This document shows positions 1-12,996 of a stretch of 64,000 bases of DNA, piece after piece. Position 1 is the stretch's first letter; each line of letters begins with the position of its first letter. The notes under the pieces were generated by a model that was given only the letters and a program-made list of their open reading frames with translations, made no database searches and had not been told where the DNA came from. The position numbers and the translations under genes are program-made. Source of the stretch: Hirudinaria manillensis (Eukaryota > Annelida > Clitellata > Hirudinida > Hirudinidae); the NCBI GenBank assembly GCA_034509925.1, contig CM067530.1, forward strand, positions 9,749,001 to 9,813,000, given 5' to 3'.

Positions 1-1366
1 TGGCCAGCCACCTAACTCCCCCAATATTTTGATAAGATTTTCTAGGCCGGATTTGTCAATAGAATCTAATAAATAAAATTCATTTTGCAAGTGTTTAGTA
101 TCAAAAATCTATTATTATGTTGAATAATTTCAATACTTGTGTCCATGCAAGATTTATAATATATCTTTGTTTGTTTCATAAAGTTTGCATCCCCCTGGTT
201 TATAGGAACTTCTAGTAAGCCTTAAAAAATATTCTATGTTTGATAAATAAATCTTTCGTTACTTAATAAAATAACTCGATAACTTTTTAGTTTTAGCTTG
301 TTATTGTCTCGCATGTCTGTCAATGCATTTTTAAAATGAAGATTCGATGGCAAACCATCTTTTGTGTAATTCCCACAGGTAAAATTGTAAAAATCCGAGC
401 AAGGATCTGCTCCAAGGTCCATGTAATTTAATAATTCCTTGGCTAAAGAATTAAAATATTACCATGTTGTTATTGGGTACATTTGACTAAATTAATTTTT
501 CTTATGTGTCAGGTTAAGTAGAAGAAAGATCTTTTTTTTATCTTTATGGTCACTAACGCTTTTACTGAGGAAGCTGAGTCTTTCATCAGCATCTTCAAAA
601 AACCATTTGAATTTCTGCAAGCGTTATCTGCGTTCGAACCAACAAGACTTTCGTACGAATGGTGCGCCATGCAAATGGGGATCGGTTAAGAAATGCCTTT
701 ACATCCAATAGGTGATATGTCGATACGGTCAAAAGATTGACTAAATAAATGGGCATTGATCAAAATTCATAAAGAGGCAAGGAAGGATGTCTTTGTGAGT
801 TGTCAGTAAAAAGCATCGTTTTAAACCGAATCTAACGAAACTGCAAGGACGCGTAAATCGGAATTCGCTTAAAACCGGTATTGAACATATTTTGAACAAT
901 ATAACTTACAGGCTTCAATGCAATCTTGACTTTTGCAAATTTTTGGTACTGAAAATAAAATAATATCAATGAAAGGAATATTCAGTTAATGCCATCCAAA
1001 AGTTACCTTTTGTAGATTTCTTAACATTCAACTTCAAACTGAGTTTAACGTTAAGAGGTCCAAAGGGTGGAATAGCTGCAAATTAAAGAGTTACTAAAAC
1101 CATAAAAATTTATTTTGTATAAAATTATGAAATTATTCTACAAGGAATTCGTTAAAATATCATTTATGATTTCGAAATTTTGTAAACATCCTTCACTTTG
1201 GCGTCAGTTAAATAAAATGTTTAGGGTTTTCACCAAATAAACAAGTGCTCAATATCTTTTAATTATTATAATGGCATTAATTTTATTAATTCTATTAATT
1301 AATCTTGCACCAACCTACAATATAATGAATCAAAAATGTGCCTAGGAATAGACGAAAATAAGCCAT
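1..1366 (-). CDS. M13 neprilysin-like metallopeptidase, gene A (5' part only)
   Basis: N-terminal part of a secreted M13 zinc metallopeptidase; the rest lies beyond the left window edge. Exons (minus): 1315-1366, 1007-1075, 910-948, 284-442, 137-220, 1-65, together 156 codons in one frame. Exon 1 encodes a hydrophobic leader (MAYFRLFLGTFLIHYIV) typical of a signal peptide. Exon 3 has the C-x4-C pair seen in all paralogues here. Exon 4 carries the family N-terminal signature (GADPCSDFYNFTCG). Exon 6 ends in the LGGWP motif. Exon lengths 52, 69, 159 and 84 nt are identical to those of gene B just upstream, which points to tandem duplication. Donors and acceptors are GT-AG. The catalytic half is not in the window, so activity cannot be judged. 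Confidence 0.88.
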
Positions 1367-2114
1367 ATCCGAAAGTATTAACAATTAAATAGCGAAAATA
1401 CGTTTAATAAATGTCTTTAAGTTTTATGTCTCGTCATGAATAAGCTAAACAAAATCAAATGAGATTCATTTATTGATTGTAATTTCATGGTGATTTGAAT
1501 AAATATGCTCTGGCAATTTTATTATTTATTGATTTTAAATAAACTCTGATTTTTTTTTCAATTGGTGTTTTTCAAACTTAGGGATTTCAACTATGTTTCT
1601 GACGGTGGCCAGTCTTAGTAATATTAGCCGTGAAGAATTCAGCTGTTAGGCTAAATAATTTTCTGCTCCCGATATCATAAACATTTATTGTTTGAATTAA
1701 TTTCTTAACATTTCTTTTTGCTTGAACATGTATCGAGATTTTAAGAATTGAATTTATTCTCATATTTTTTAATATCCTTTTCAGGATATTTTTAAGTTTA
1801 AACATTCTAATTGACAGTGATATCAATTATTTTCTGCACAATGCTTACATCTAGCCATATATATTTTATTTCGACGCTTCAATTGCTCCTAATTCGGCGC
1901 TATTATGATCCGCTTTTGTATTTCTCCACATCGTCATCACAGAAAGAACAAAATGGTTTCATCTGCTCCTCCTTCTTCAACATTTTTAAATATATTCAAC
2001 TACTGAAATAATATAAACTTTTTTCCCCACACCCACGCTGTTTATTAGACACCAAACTGAATATTTTATTCAAGCCTTTAGACGTTAGATTTAGTCTAAT
2101 TTTGTTTTGTCCAA

Positions 2115-5100
2115 TCACCAGATTCTACATTTATGTGGTGGATTCATTACTGATCCTTCTTCGCATTTGAAAACATGTGCAAAACTTTTCAAGTTCTTTA
2201 GCGGCTCATTGATCCTGTTCCCGAGAAAAAACAAATAAATAAACGTGCGAGATTTCAAATTCAATCTTTTAAAATTACATTATAAAAATTTAATTGAAAG
2301 AAAAAAGATTCACCTAAACATATTTGGTGCATGTGCGCTTCTTTGGAGGCCTTTTAAGACAAATTCATCAGTGCTTTTCTGGCAGTAATTCTTTGAAAAG
2401 AGTGGTTGACTCAAAAATAATAAGATACGATTTCATTTCCTTACCCTTCCATAAGCTATAAAAAACATCTGCATTGATGTAAATGCAAGGTTAGGGAGTT
2501 GTTTTTCAGGACCATTTTTCCTCAGCCAATTTCGATAAGCCTTGAAAACGAAAAGTGAAAATTAATTATTAGAAATATAAAATCGTTCGATTGGTAAAGC
2601 TTATGAAACAAATCCCAAACAGTACCTTCACTAATTATTCTGAATTTAAAATAAAAAGAGCACTTTTTGATTACCAGATAAGCAATTCGCATGCCAGCAA
2701 GATCAGCGAAATTCTCATAAAATAACTTCTTTCCATCAATCTGAAATACCAGATTGTATTTGATGAATGTACATTGTTTTTAAGATCTATGGGGGCAAAT
2801 ATATTTAAAATATTTGAATAAGATTGGATAAAATGGCTAAACGTAAACCTTTTCGTTTACTTGGGGATGTACAAGTTTGTCAAATTGATTCTCCAAACAC
2901 TCCGATCTATTTAAAAAACCTTTCCAATCATTGTACGTTTTGATTATTTGAAAATCTGCAACAATTAATAATTGTTATGCAACGTAAAATAAGACATTAT
3001 CGGCATTAGACCATTGCTGAAAGCAAATCCGTGTGTAATCTCATGTCCAATGATAGTTCCAATGCCTCCAAAATTTAAGTACCTGTAAAAGAAAATGGCT
3101 AAATTCTACTGAGAAAAAACTGTAATAGATATGATTTTGACATTGAGGCACTAACATAGGGTAAAATTCCTCATAAATAGGTGGTATTAGCAAGCCGGCA
3201 GGAAGCACTGAAAGCACATGTCGATTAAGCATACAATAATTAAATGATTATTTATTGAGTACTTAGTCTGTCGTCAAAGATGTCGTATCCAGCATTCACA
3301 ACTGCGATTGGCCTCTCTCTAAAGAAGGAGATATTTATATATCAAGATAAATAAACATTTCCTGGCACCAACAGTCAAATAAATATCTGGGCATCATATA
3401 AAACTATGGCTACAAACGGGGGAGAGCAATTTTGTAGCAAAATACATCTTTAAATTCCCTTAATCTATGGCAGCAAGTTAGTGATTTCGAATTAATAATT
3501 CAATAATCCTAAGTAATGGTACACCGACTGACCTTTGTGTGCCAATAGGATATCTCGATGCTCTTAAATTTTCTTTAGCTCTTAACATACGCATAATATT
3601 GTAGGTTTCGATAAAAGTCTTATTATGAAAATCCACCTGTTAAATTAATGTTAATTTTTTTAAAAATTATTTCTACATCAGTTTGGATGTTGATGACAAA
3701 ATCTAAAGAGTGACTGAATCACTCACACACTCAACAGCAACAAAACGGAATCATGGCCACTCGACGCTTAGCAAAACTTGAAGAGCAACAAATTAATAAA
3801 ATTAACCACTGCTTCTGTTAACCATATATTAAATAATGTATTAAATATATATTAATTAACAAATAAAAATTGATAAATCATACTTACTCCGACAAAGAGG
3901 TCTTGTAAATAATTATTATCATCCAAGTACTCAGGATAACCGATGTAACTACGTATTGCTTCCAACTACATAACATAAAAATGATTACATGATTACCTAA
4001 TTATTACTAATTATTATTAACGACGGTCATCAAAGGTTAGTAACGACGACCCTTAAAATTGCCGCCTTTTTTGCTTCACCGGATGTCCATTTTCCTTTTC
4101 TTATTATAGTTTTAAAAGCACCTTTTAGGAGACTTATTAAATTCAGAACCTGTACATCAAATAATTAATTATTAAATAATGTATTTGAAAATTCACATTT
4201 GCAATGAATTCAATAATTTCATGAGATAAAATTCTCATTTTAATATCTGTACGCTTTAAAAAAAAACCTAAGATTGTATTAAGCGCCACTATGCATATGG
4301 CTCTACAAATTAACTATTATTATTATTATTATTTTTATTATTACTATTATTATCACCAATTGTTGATTAATGAATAAGCACCTTGTCGAATTAAGCACGA
4401 TTTAAAACTTACGTCTTCTTTTGCGTTTTGCCTGTAATTTCGCAGTACGTATAAATAGCCTACGGATTGATGCAGATTGTTGTTTACAATGGTAGAACAT
4501 CTTTCTGAACGAGTGACGTCAACTGGATCACCATAAATGTCCTTAAATCAAAAGACATATTGTTATTTTGTACCAACACGTAAATCCCAACACTACCCCA
4601 CTTTTCTTGGCATTCATCTCAAAAATAAAATTAATTCAAAATTATAGTTAAAATGTTAGTAATATAATCGTCTAAGAACCGTCTTGTAAGTGTCTAAAAT
4701 TTCCAGCAATTCTTTGGGCGTTGCCTCTTTATTTCTCATGAGAGCATTCCAGATTAAATAGTTGACTATTTTCCTGTAATAATAGCATTAATGTATAGTC
4801 ATTGTATGTCAAGTTTGGTAGCGCTTACCTTTTGGGTGTATTTTCTAAAAGTGTCCCCAAACACGTCAAATAACCCCCAGAAGTTGTTTTAATCGTTTCA
4901 TTGACATCCATGTCGAGTTCGGCATTTGTGAACAACGATTGGAAGATAATTTCAATGTCGAAAACCTTTAATTGTTAATTAATTAATTAATTAATTAATA
5001 TTTTTTATATAAATGCAATTAATATAAACCATGAATTAAATGAATGCTTTTTCTGGAGATTATTTTAAGTAAAATGTTATCAATGAGATACTAAACTTGA

Positions 5101-6707
5101 AGCTTCATGTTTATAAAATAGTTTGTCCATACTCTTCTTATTTAAAAATACCGCCGTAAAATATTTTGGCTCCAATTGTTTTAATCAAATTAACTAACTT
5201 TTATAAAGATATCTTTCAATGTTTGCAATGCTATCTCATTGCTAGGACGATTTACATGAGGAGCAACTCTACACTGGTTAAATAAAAAATACAACTTCAT
5301 CTCGGATTGCAATACCTTATTAATTATTAGTTGCTAACCAAACGTTATAATGATAAATAAATAATTTAATTGGAAATTCAAAATTTTACATTGCTCACTT
5401 CAGCTAAACCTCTTTCAAAATCCAGGATATCGTCTATATCTTTCAAAAATTCGTCGTCGTTTCCCGTAGTTCCTAAATATTTACCAACCTTCAGAAGGCA
5501 TTCACGGTTTATATCCATAAAGGTCGAATTCTTTTCATAAAAATAGGGAGGAGGTAATGATGGTTTCAGAATCTTACAAATTAAATGAAATTCAATTTTA
5601 AATGTATTTGATTTTACAGAATTCTTCTCATTTGTATAATTATTAGCTTACGTAAGGCTTATTTTCGCTGTTATTACTGATTGACGAGAAAACACTTATT
5701 CCAAAAAGTCCATAGATTCCATGCAATGTCAGATTTTTTATGATCGTTGTCAAATTGTTTTCCTCATCTTTCCAATTACTACCTTCTAGTAAAGGCCAGT
5801 CACCAAACGTTTTCAGAGATTCTTTCACGGCTCTAACGCCTACCCTTTCAATTTCATCTGAATTATTAAATAAATCATTTAAATAAACTTTGAATATATA
5901 AGCTTTAAACACAAGAACGAAAGTTTACCCTCATTCATACATAAGTGATAAGCCAATTTTGTCTGTTTTGCATAATTTACTTTTGTGCGAGAAAGAGAAC
6001 CTTCCAGGAGTTCTTTAAAAAGAATTAAAAATTAAATTAATATTAAAAAATTAAAAAATACCAAATTACAAATAATATTTTATTACAATTGGTCGTCAAC
6101 AAACCTTTCACATCTCTGCGTAGGTTTTCCACCATTTTGTTAAATGATCCGATGGAGGATTTACCGGGTGGAATTTCATTTTTTAAAAATTGTCCGCATG
6201 TAAATTGATAGAAGTCTGTACATGGATCTGCGCTTAAATCCACGTACGTAAGTAATTCTTTAGCTGCATTTGCAAATGGTCATAATACGTTGGGCGTTCA
6301 ATGAATGCGTGATTGAATTTTATCTCATTATTATTAATAATAATACTGTATAACATAACAAACGTACCGATTTCAGCGCAAACTTCACTGGTACAGACTT
6401 TGGGTTCTACATTTGGAGCTATTTATTAATGTTTAAAAATATTAAAACGTTTTTTGTTGTTGTTGATATATATTATCAAAAAATTTACTTTTGATCGGTT
6501 TTTTGAAATTCAACTTTAAACTAATCCTGAATTCACTTTTTGAACCGTCAGTTCTAACTAGAAAAATAAATAATTGAATGTTATTATTATCAATATTATT
6601 GCTTAATTATATAGTTGTCAGCTTCATTGATATAAAATTTACAAAAATAAAATACCATTGGTAACTTGTATGCATAAGAAAACCCAAAATATGTCGAAAT
6701 GAGTCAT
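2115..6707 (-). CDS. M13 neprilysin-like metallopeptidase, gene B (complete)
   Basis: Predicted secreted zinc endopeptidase of family M13, 711 aa. Exons (minus): 6656-6707, 6489-6557, 6368-6418, 6105-6263, 5929-6012, 5652-5857, 5399-5572, 5199-5273, 4829-4965, 4680-4773, 4413-4541, 4051-4149, 3888-3965, 3533-3636, 3263-3318, 3156-3207, 3012-3082, 2849-2955, 2675-2740, 2445-2540, 2314-2390, 2115-2214; every junction keeps phase. Leader MTHFDIFWVFLCIQVTN; N-terminal motif [14 protein letters not shown]; zinc motif HEITH at residues 553-557; third ligand E608 in YENFAD; histidine of the S-A-H-A-P segment; C-terminal CRIW. Unusual points: the usual HGFDD is HGFAF, the substrate-binding N-A-F-Y is N-A-G-Y, and GENIAD is YENFAD. 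The zinc site is complete, so it is probably an active enzyme with changed specificity (inference). Confidence 0.93.
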
Positions 6708-7374
6708 TTTTATGAAAAATAAAGAAACAATACCATTGGCTTTATTATATAAAGACAAAACTTATGCCCAGTCACGAATGAGTTAAAGCGCAAATATCGA
6801 AACGAATTTAATTATTGGATTCCAGTGATGATATCCTTTCCTTTTGTTTTAATTTTTCAACTGAATTCGAAAATCGATAGATCGTAATTGATAAGCAAAA
6901 CTTGATTGGATCGAGTGAGGAAATAATGTTGACATCTTAATGACAGAGAAAGTGTTTAAATACAGAATCGATCTTCTCTTATAATTCAGGAACCGCAATT
7001 TGGTCAAAATGATTTGACAAGCGTCGATTTCTATTTTTAAAATTTACTTTTACTTTTTAATTTATTTATTTCGTTTGCATTATAATCTATTTTGATCATT
7101 ACCTTAATTAAATTATTGATTTTTAATTATTAAGAAGGTTTATTTAGAAAATAGTCGATTGAAATATATTAATAAACGTGAAATGTATTTAAAAATATTG
7201 CATTTTGATCGGAATCTCATTTAATGAAAGTTTATGTCTTCATTTATTTCTGGTTGGTTTAAAATGAATTTACAAATAAACTTTATTAAATGCATTTTAG
7301 CAAATAATTCAAATAATGAATTTCTAATAAAAAAAGAAATCAAGTCGACAGAATTTTATTTCGCAATCAGCCAG

Positions 7375-10300
7375 TCACCAGAGTCCACATCGATCGGAGA
7401 GATGCATTTCTGAATCGGTGCTGCATTTAAAAGCTTTCGAAAAGGATCTGAAATTCTTCAGAGGCATATTAACCCTGTTGTAATGATGTTAATGTTTTAA
7501 TTAATAATAGGAAACGCAATATAAGCCCATTAATATTAACGATTAAAAAATACCTGAATATGGCCGGTGCATGGGCATCTTTAGTAATACCTCGTAATGC
7601 TTCGTCATCGGTTAGCTTTTTGCAAAATTTCTACGATTCAATTGAAGTCTTGAAGTCATTTTATTCCTTGATTCACATAATTTCAAAGAAAATATCGTTC
7701 ATTTACCCAAGCATATGCAACAAAAAACATCTGTTCAGAAGTGTAAGGAATGCCAGGAAGTTGTGCCTCATCACCATTTTGTCTCAACCATTTTCTATAG
7801 GCCTTGCAATGGAAGCAACATTTGCATATCATTGTTATCCCACGGGAGATTTATTTGATAAAGTATAAGCTTTCAAGATTACAATAAATAATAGATTTTG
7901 GATTACATTTTTCGATTTAAAAAAATGCATATTTAATGCGTCGAAATGCAACTTAGTCAAGTTAAAAAAAAAACACACCCTCAAGCCCTCATACCTCGTA
8001 TGCAATGCTCAAACTACCAGCATCAGCTAAATTTTCGACATTTGTCTTATATCCGTCCACCTGCAATAAATTGAAACAAGCATAGACTTAGTCTTGGAAT
8101 CAAGATTCCCAACTTTCAAAAGCCTCAAGGCATCTACAGGCCGAGCAAAGTAACATTTTGAAATGTTAAAATATAAAACTTATTTAATTATTAATATTCA
8201 ATATTTAAGCCTAGCAAACAAATGCATTTTAGCATTTGTTTAAATCCGGTTATCAGTAGTAGATTTTACCAAGAAGTCATGGCAAATTACAATTCTTGCA
8301 TAAAACACTCGAGTAAAATGGAAAATAATCTAGCAATTAAGAAAATTGTTTCCGCGGGCTGTACAAAATAATCTAAAGAACTTCAAGTGGCCCGCGGGCC
8401 GAAATTTGAGGAATCTGACTTAGAGGTGCAATACAATAACCTTTTTGTTTATCTGCTTTGAGATAAGTCCGTCGTATTGATCAACCAAACAGCTGGCTTT
8501 CTTTAAAAACTTTTCCTTATCTTCGCCTTGCCAAAGCTCTATGGGAACTCCATTGATAACAACTTGACTATCTGTTGCATAGTAACAAGCATCTTATTAA
8601 GTTATCATATGCCTGGTATTAATATAGGTACAAACTAAAGCTAAATCCGTGTGATATCTCATGTCCGATGATATTGCCAATGCCTCCAAAATTTAAGTAC
8701 CTTCGTGTAAATTAAAATTATTAACTCTGTTATATAAATATATTTCATTATATAAACAAATATCAAAATAATTAATAATGAATCAAATGCAATATTTAGA
8801 ATTTTCATCAATTAGATGAAATAACAAATTTCCGAGAATATTTGATGATGAATGTTTAATAAAGAATATTTGGCTAACATTGGATATTCTTCCGCATAGA
8901 ATGGAGACGTCAAAATACCACAAGAAATCACTAAAAATTGATGTTGGCTCTTAGAAGATTGATTGAAGTCTTTAAGGAATATTTTATCGTTTGCTTACCA
9001 ATTTTATTTCCTGCTTCACTGAAGAATGCAAATATGTTTTTGGTCGGCATACTTGAATATCTGAAAACAACTCATCCTTGCAATCAAAGAAACCGTTACA
9101 TAAACATGAAATTCCAAAATCGTATTATAAACTGGAAGATTACTTTTACTTATGATATCTTGTGTAGCAGAGATAATTAGTTCTAAACACAAATCTAATT
9201 CTGCAAAATAACAGCAAGCTAACTGACATATCTGTAATATCCGTATTTCTTAGTAGCTTCAATTCTTTTTTGAATTTCATTATTTTGATCTTATGCAGAA
9301 TCTCCAAAAAAGAATGACCAGTAAAATCCACCTTTCAACGATTCGTATTATGATACAAACTTACGATGTTACATGCGATTCTAGGCCATCGTTAAATAAA
9401 AATTGGTAAAATTACCCCTGTAAAATATTTTCCTAAGAATTTTGGTGCGTCAATATTATCTGGATAGCCGACAGTGTTACTCATTCGCTGGAGCTAGATA
9501 GCAAAATATAATATACGAAATATAAATCAATGTGAAAGCTAAATATTACTTCGAATAATTAAAATTTTGAAAACTATGATAGTTTCTTTTATTGATTATT
9601 TATTAGTAAATAAACGAGTGTAATTTTCAAATTGCCTTCGATATAGCTAAAGCTTTAGTTTCTTCAAGGAGCCATTTTTCTTTCGCTATCAAGGTAGCAA
9701 AGGCATTTCTCAATTTATTAATCAAATCAATAATCTGTGAACAAATTAATTTGCATTAACTATCCTGAGAATCAGATATTAATAATGCTTGTTAGAATTA
9801 TAATTGTAATAATTTCCTTAACTCAGTTTGCAATTGCGTCTTAAATATTGTGTAAACTTTCATTGAATTGATTATTTTTTATTTTAAAAATTATGATTTG
9901 TTTTTCTCTTGAGCAGTGCGGAATTTATTACGTGAATGTAAGATAATAATAATTATCCTAACCTTGTTTCTGGTTGTGTTTTTAAGATTCCATTTAGCGT
10001 GAAGGTAAATAATAGCCAGTGGTACATCCTTAGACAAAAATTCAATACATGTTTTCCATCGCGGGACGAATTCTTTTAAATAATTAAATTTCTGAAATCA
10101 GACTTAATGGTTTTTAGAATGTTTTACAAATGTAAACAAAACAAAGTGACATAAAAGACAAACCTTTTCGTAAAAGTCATGAAAATCTGCTATCTGACTG
10201 GGCATTGCCAAAATAGATCGGTGCAACATGAACCATAGTAAATAATTGACGATGTTTCTGAAAATAGAACTAAATTGTCATTAAATTAAAGTCAATACAA

Positions 10301-12016
10301 AAGGGTTCATAATGATTACCTCTTGGGAGTGTCTTCTAAAAGTTTTGACATACAATTAAAATATGCCAATCGAAACATTAAGATCATTTCATCGGAGGTG
10401 ACGCTGATGCTGACCTCTTTAAATATTAATTTGAAGAAACTTTCGAAATCAAAGGCCTATAAATTATAAAGTTACATTAAATATTTTTAAAAAAATTCAT
10501 AAAATTTAACCAACATCGGTTTCCGACTAACGTACGTACCTTTCCAAAAACATTTTTAATTCTTCCAAGATCTGATATTTGAGTCTGACTTTCTAACGAT
10601 TCATTGCTACGACTGCACTAGATAAAGATGTAATCTTTGTAATAAAACTTTCTCGTGAATGCACAAATTCAAGCATAAAAAGAATAACATTTTAATGAAT
10701 CTGGACATAACATTTCAACTCACCTCGATCAGATTTATTTCGATGTTAATTATGTCATCCACCTGCTTTTCAGCATCGGAAACGTTCAATGTCTCTTCAA
10801 GATAAAGGCTTACGTTTAAAATATAAGTCTTGTAAGCCTTTATCATCCGCGATTTTGTTGCATTGTCTTCATAAAGTTCAATGAGAAAAGTGAAGGCAGG
10901 TAACCCAATCTGATAAATAAAAAAAACCGCCAAGATTACATATCGAGATCAAACCTTTTGAAAGGAATTGGGAGCGTCAAGAAAAATTGAATAATAAACT
11001 GTGTAAGCTAACCTCAGCTATGGAAAAGTTATTAAAAGGCCTAAATCCCAGTTGGAAAAGTCCTAGCGTCCCTAGCAAGTGCAATCTTGAGGAGATTAGT
11101 GATAAATCGCAGTTCTCTTCATTCCACTTAGATCCTTCTAATAATGGCCATCCTCCAAGGGTTTTTAAAACTTCATTTACGGCTTTTAAGCCATCGTTTT
11201 TAAGGGATTCTACAATACTAAATGTACTTGTCAAGACATAAGACTAATTAATAATGTTAAGACAACGTCTATTTACCGGTATCCACACAGGATTGATAAG
11301 CCAGTTTTATTTGTTTCACAAAATGGGCTTCACTCTTAGTAGGGGGACTTTCTAAAAAACCTGAAAAAAAAAATCTACAGCATAATTTATGCATAATTTA
11401 AGTAGCCAAATTGCCTAATTAATTATTAAGCTCACTTTTCATATTCTGGCTGAGTTTGTCATCGATGTTAGCAAATACACCTATTTCTAACTGGCCGGGC
11501 GGCAATTCCTTTTTCAATAAGTTTCCACAGGCAAACTGGTAAAAATCTGTGCATGGATCGGCTTCAAAGTCTATGAATTCCAGTAACTCTTGTGCTTGAT
11601 TATTCGTCCATGCATAAATTTTAAATATGATTTTCATAACTGAATTTTAAACTTCACCAATTTCATCCACCAGCTATCCATATATGTTAATATAAAAAAG
11701 AGCAACCAATATTTTTATAAGTAACCTACCAGTTTTGTTGCAAATGGCAGTATTACAAATCGTAGGCGCTGTGAAAATGTCATTAAGCTTATTAAATGAT
11801 CCATTTATAAAAAGTTGAGCCACGGCTTCACCTCCCATCGTTTTCTTGACACTCGAATTTGAACTAATTTTCAAATTGGCCTTATCTAGAAAATGGTACA
11901 ATAAAACAAATTACTTAGTAACTTTAAATACCTTTTTTTTGTTAATATTTAATCTGATGTATACCGCTAATAATTTGGATAAACAGATAAATGATTATTA
12001 TTCGGAGAAAGGTCAT
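7375..12016 (-). CDS. M13 neprilysin-like metallopeptidase, gene C (complete, divergent)
   Basis: Secreted M13 metallopeptidase homologue, 733 aa. Exons (minus): 11965-12016, 11730-11885, 11436-11594, 11277-11360, 11013-11209, 10724-10909, 10540-10617, 10320-10456, 10164-10257, 9963-10091, 9636-9734, 9416-9493, 9228-9331, 8999-9060, 8879-8930, 8636-8700, 8441-8571, 7995-8060, 7707-7802, 7554-7630, 7375-7474. Leader MTFLRIIIIYLFIQIIS; N-terminal motif EADPCTDFYQFACG; zinc motif HEISH at 569-573; third ligand E630 in VENLAD; C-terminal CGLW in place of CxVW/CRIW. Divergence is strong around the cleft: HGFDD is HGFSF, NAFY is FAFF, and FPAGIL is ISCGIL. Intron 11 has a GC donor (GCAATT at 9635). 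Intron 17 holds a degenerate hAT-like element. Zinc ligands are intact but substrate-contact residues are changed, so activity is uncertain. Confidence 0.92.
8101..8417. mobile_element. degenerate non-autonomous hAT-like element inside gene C intron 17
   Basis: About 317 bases between the exons ending at 8060 and starting at 8441. The right end, GGCCCGCGGGCC followed by AAATTTGAGGAATCTG, resembles the common hAT terminal repeat (CAGGGGTCCTCAAA...CGGCCCGCGGGCC read inverted). The left end, CAAGATTCCCAACTTTC, is an imperfect inverted match to it. A second CCGCGGGC lies near 8352. There is no transposase frame, and target duplications are too decayed to call. Confidence 0.5.
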
Positions 12017-12996
12017 GATTTAGTGATAGTCATGAAAATATTGACCCTCGATTTGGCGTTGCTGTTATACGATGTGAAATCATATGCCTAGTCATGAATA
12101 TTTGAAAGTAACACATATAACTGACTGATTTGAATATGGATTAAAATGTAACTTCTTTATTTTTGCAATCCAACTTTCAGAAAAATTTAAATAAATCAAT
12201 GAATGAAATTGATGCCTTTAATGATTCATTACAAAGTATCGATACTGATACCAGCAATATTTATTGATATTAAAGATTCTTCAAGTACTTTGGACAAACC
12301 AAAAAGCAATCATAATTTTCTATCGTTTCTTTGCAAGAGCAATGATCAAGTTGATCATTCCATAATTTTTATTTATTCTTAAATTAAGTGTCTAAAATAA
12401 TTGTAAAGAAGCATTTAGAGACGATGACGAATTAGTAAACTTATGTTATAATGTTATAATTAGATCAACGAAATAATTATATAATTTTTTTTCTCGGTCA
12501 CGATCATAGCCGACGACATTTACATTTTAATTCTACGAAGCATTTAGCCATTATATTTAATAACCAGATAATAGATATTTTCGGATTTATTCATTTATTC
12601 TCCAAATTTGTAAAAGTATTATGTAAAAGTTCCAAAATGATTAAAAATCTTAAAATGTATTTCTTAATAGATCCATCCTTTCGTGGTCAACTGCAGGAAT
12701 GGTTTGAGCATCATCTAATACTCAGCCAAGTACCAATCAACTGACTGCTCAACTGTCGTTGTGGCAAAGTCATTTAAGGGTCTTTTTAACCATCCAATAA
12801 AAGATTATTGGAATAATAGTCTCTTCATGTCTTCAAGTTTACATCAACTCATGCATCATGATAAATGGTACGATTGGAATCCTTTAAGAATCTCCATCAG
12901 ATGTAAAAATCATTCCTTCCTCAGAGGGGTTTGTTCAATCAAGTTCTACAAACAAGTAGCGTCGGAAAGTCTCGTCTTTTATCATTACTAATTCAT
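12017..12996. other. spacer between M13 gene C and the kinase gene
   Basis: AT-rich DNA upstream of gene C's start and downstream of the kinase stop. Short open frames here have no splice structure or recognisable motif. It presumably contains the gene C promoter and the kinase 3' UTR, but no specific site stands out. Confidence 0.5.

Noticed and set aside
10987-11241. 84-codon plus-strand frame
   Set aside because: Antisense shadow of gene C exon 5 (LGGWP exon).
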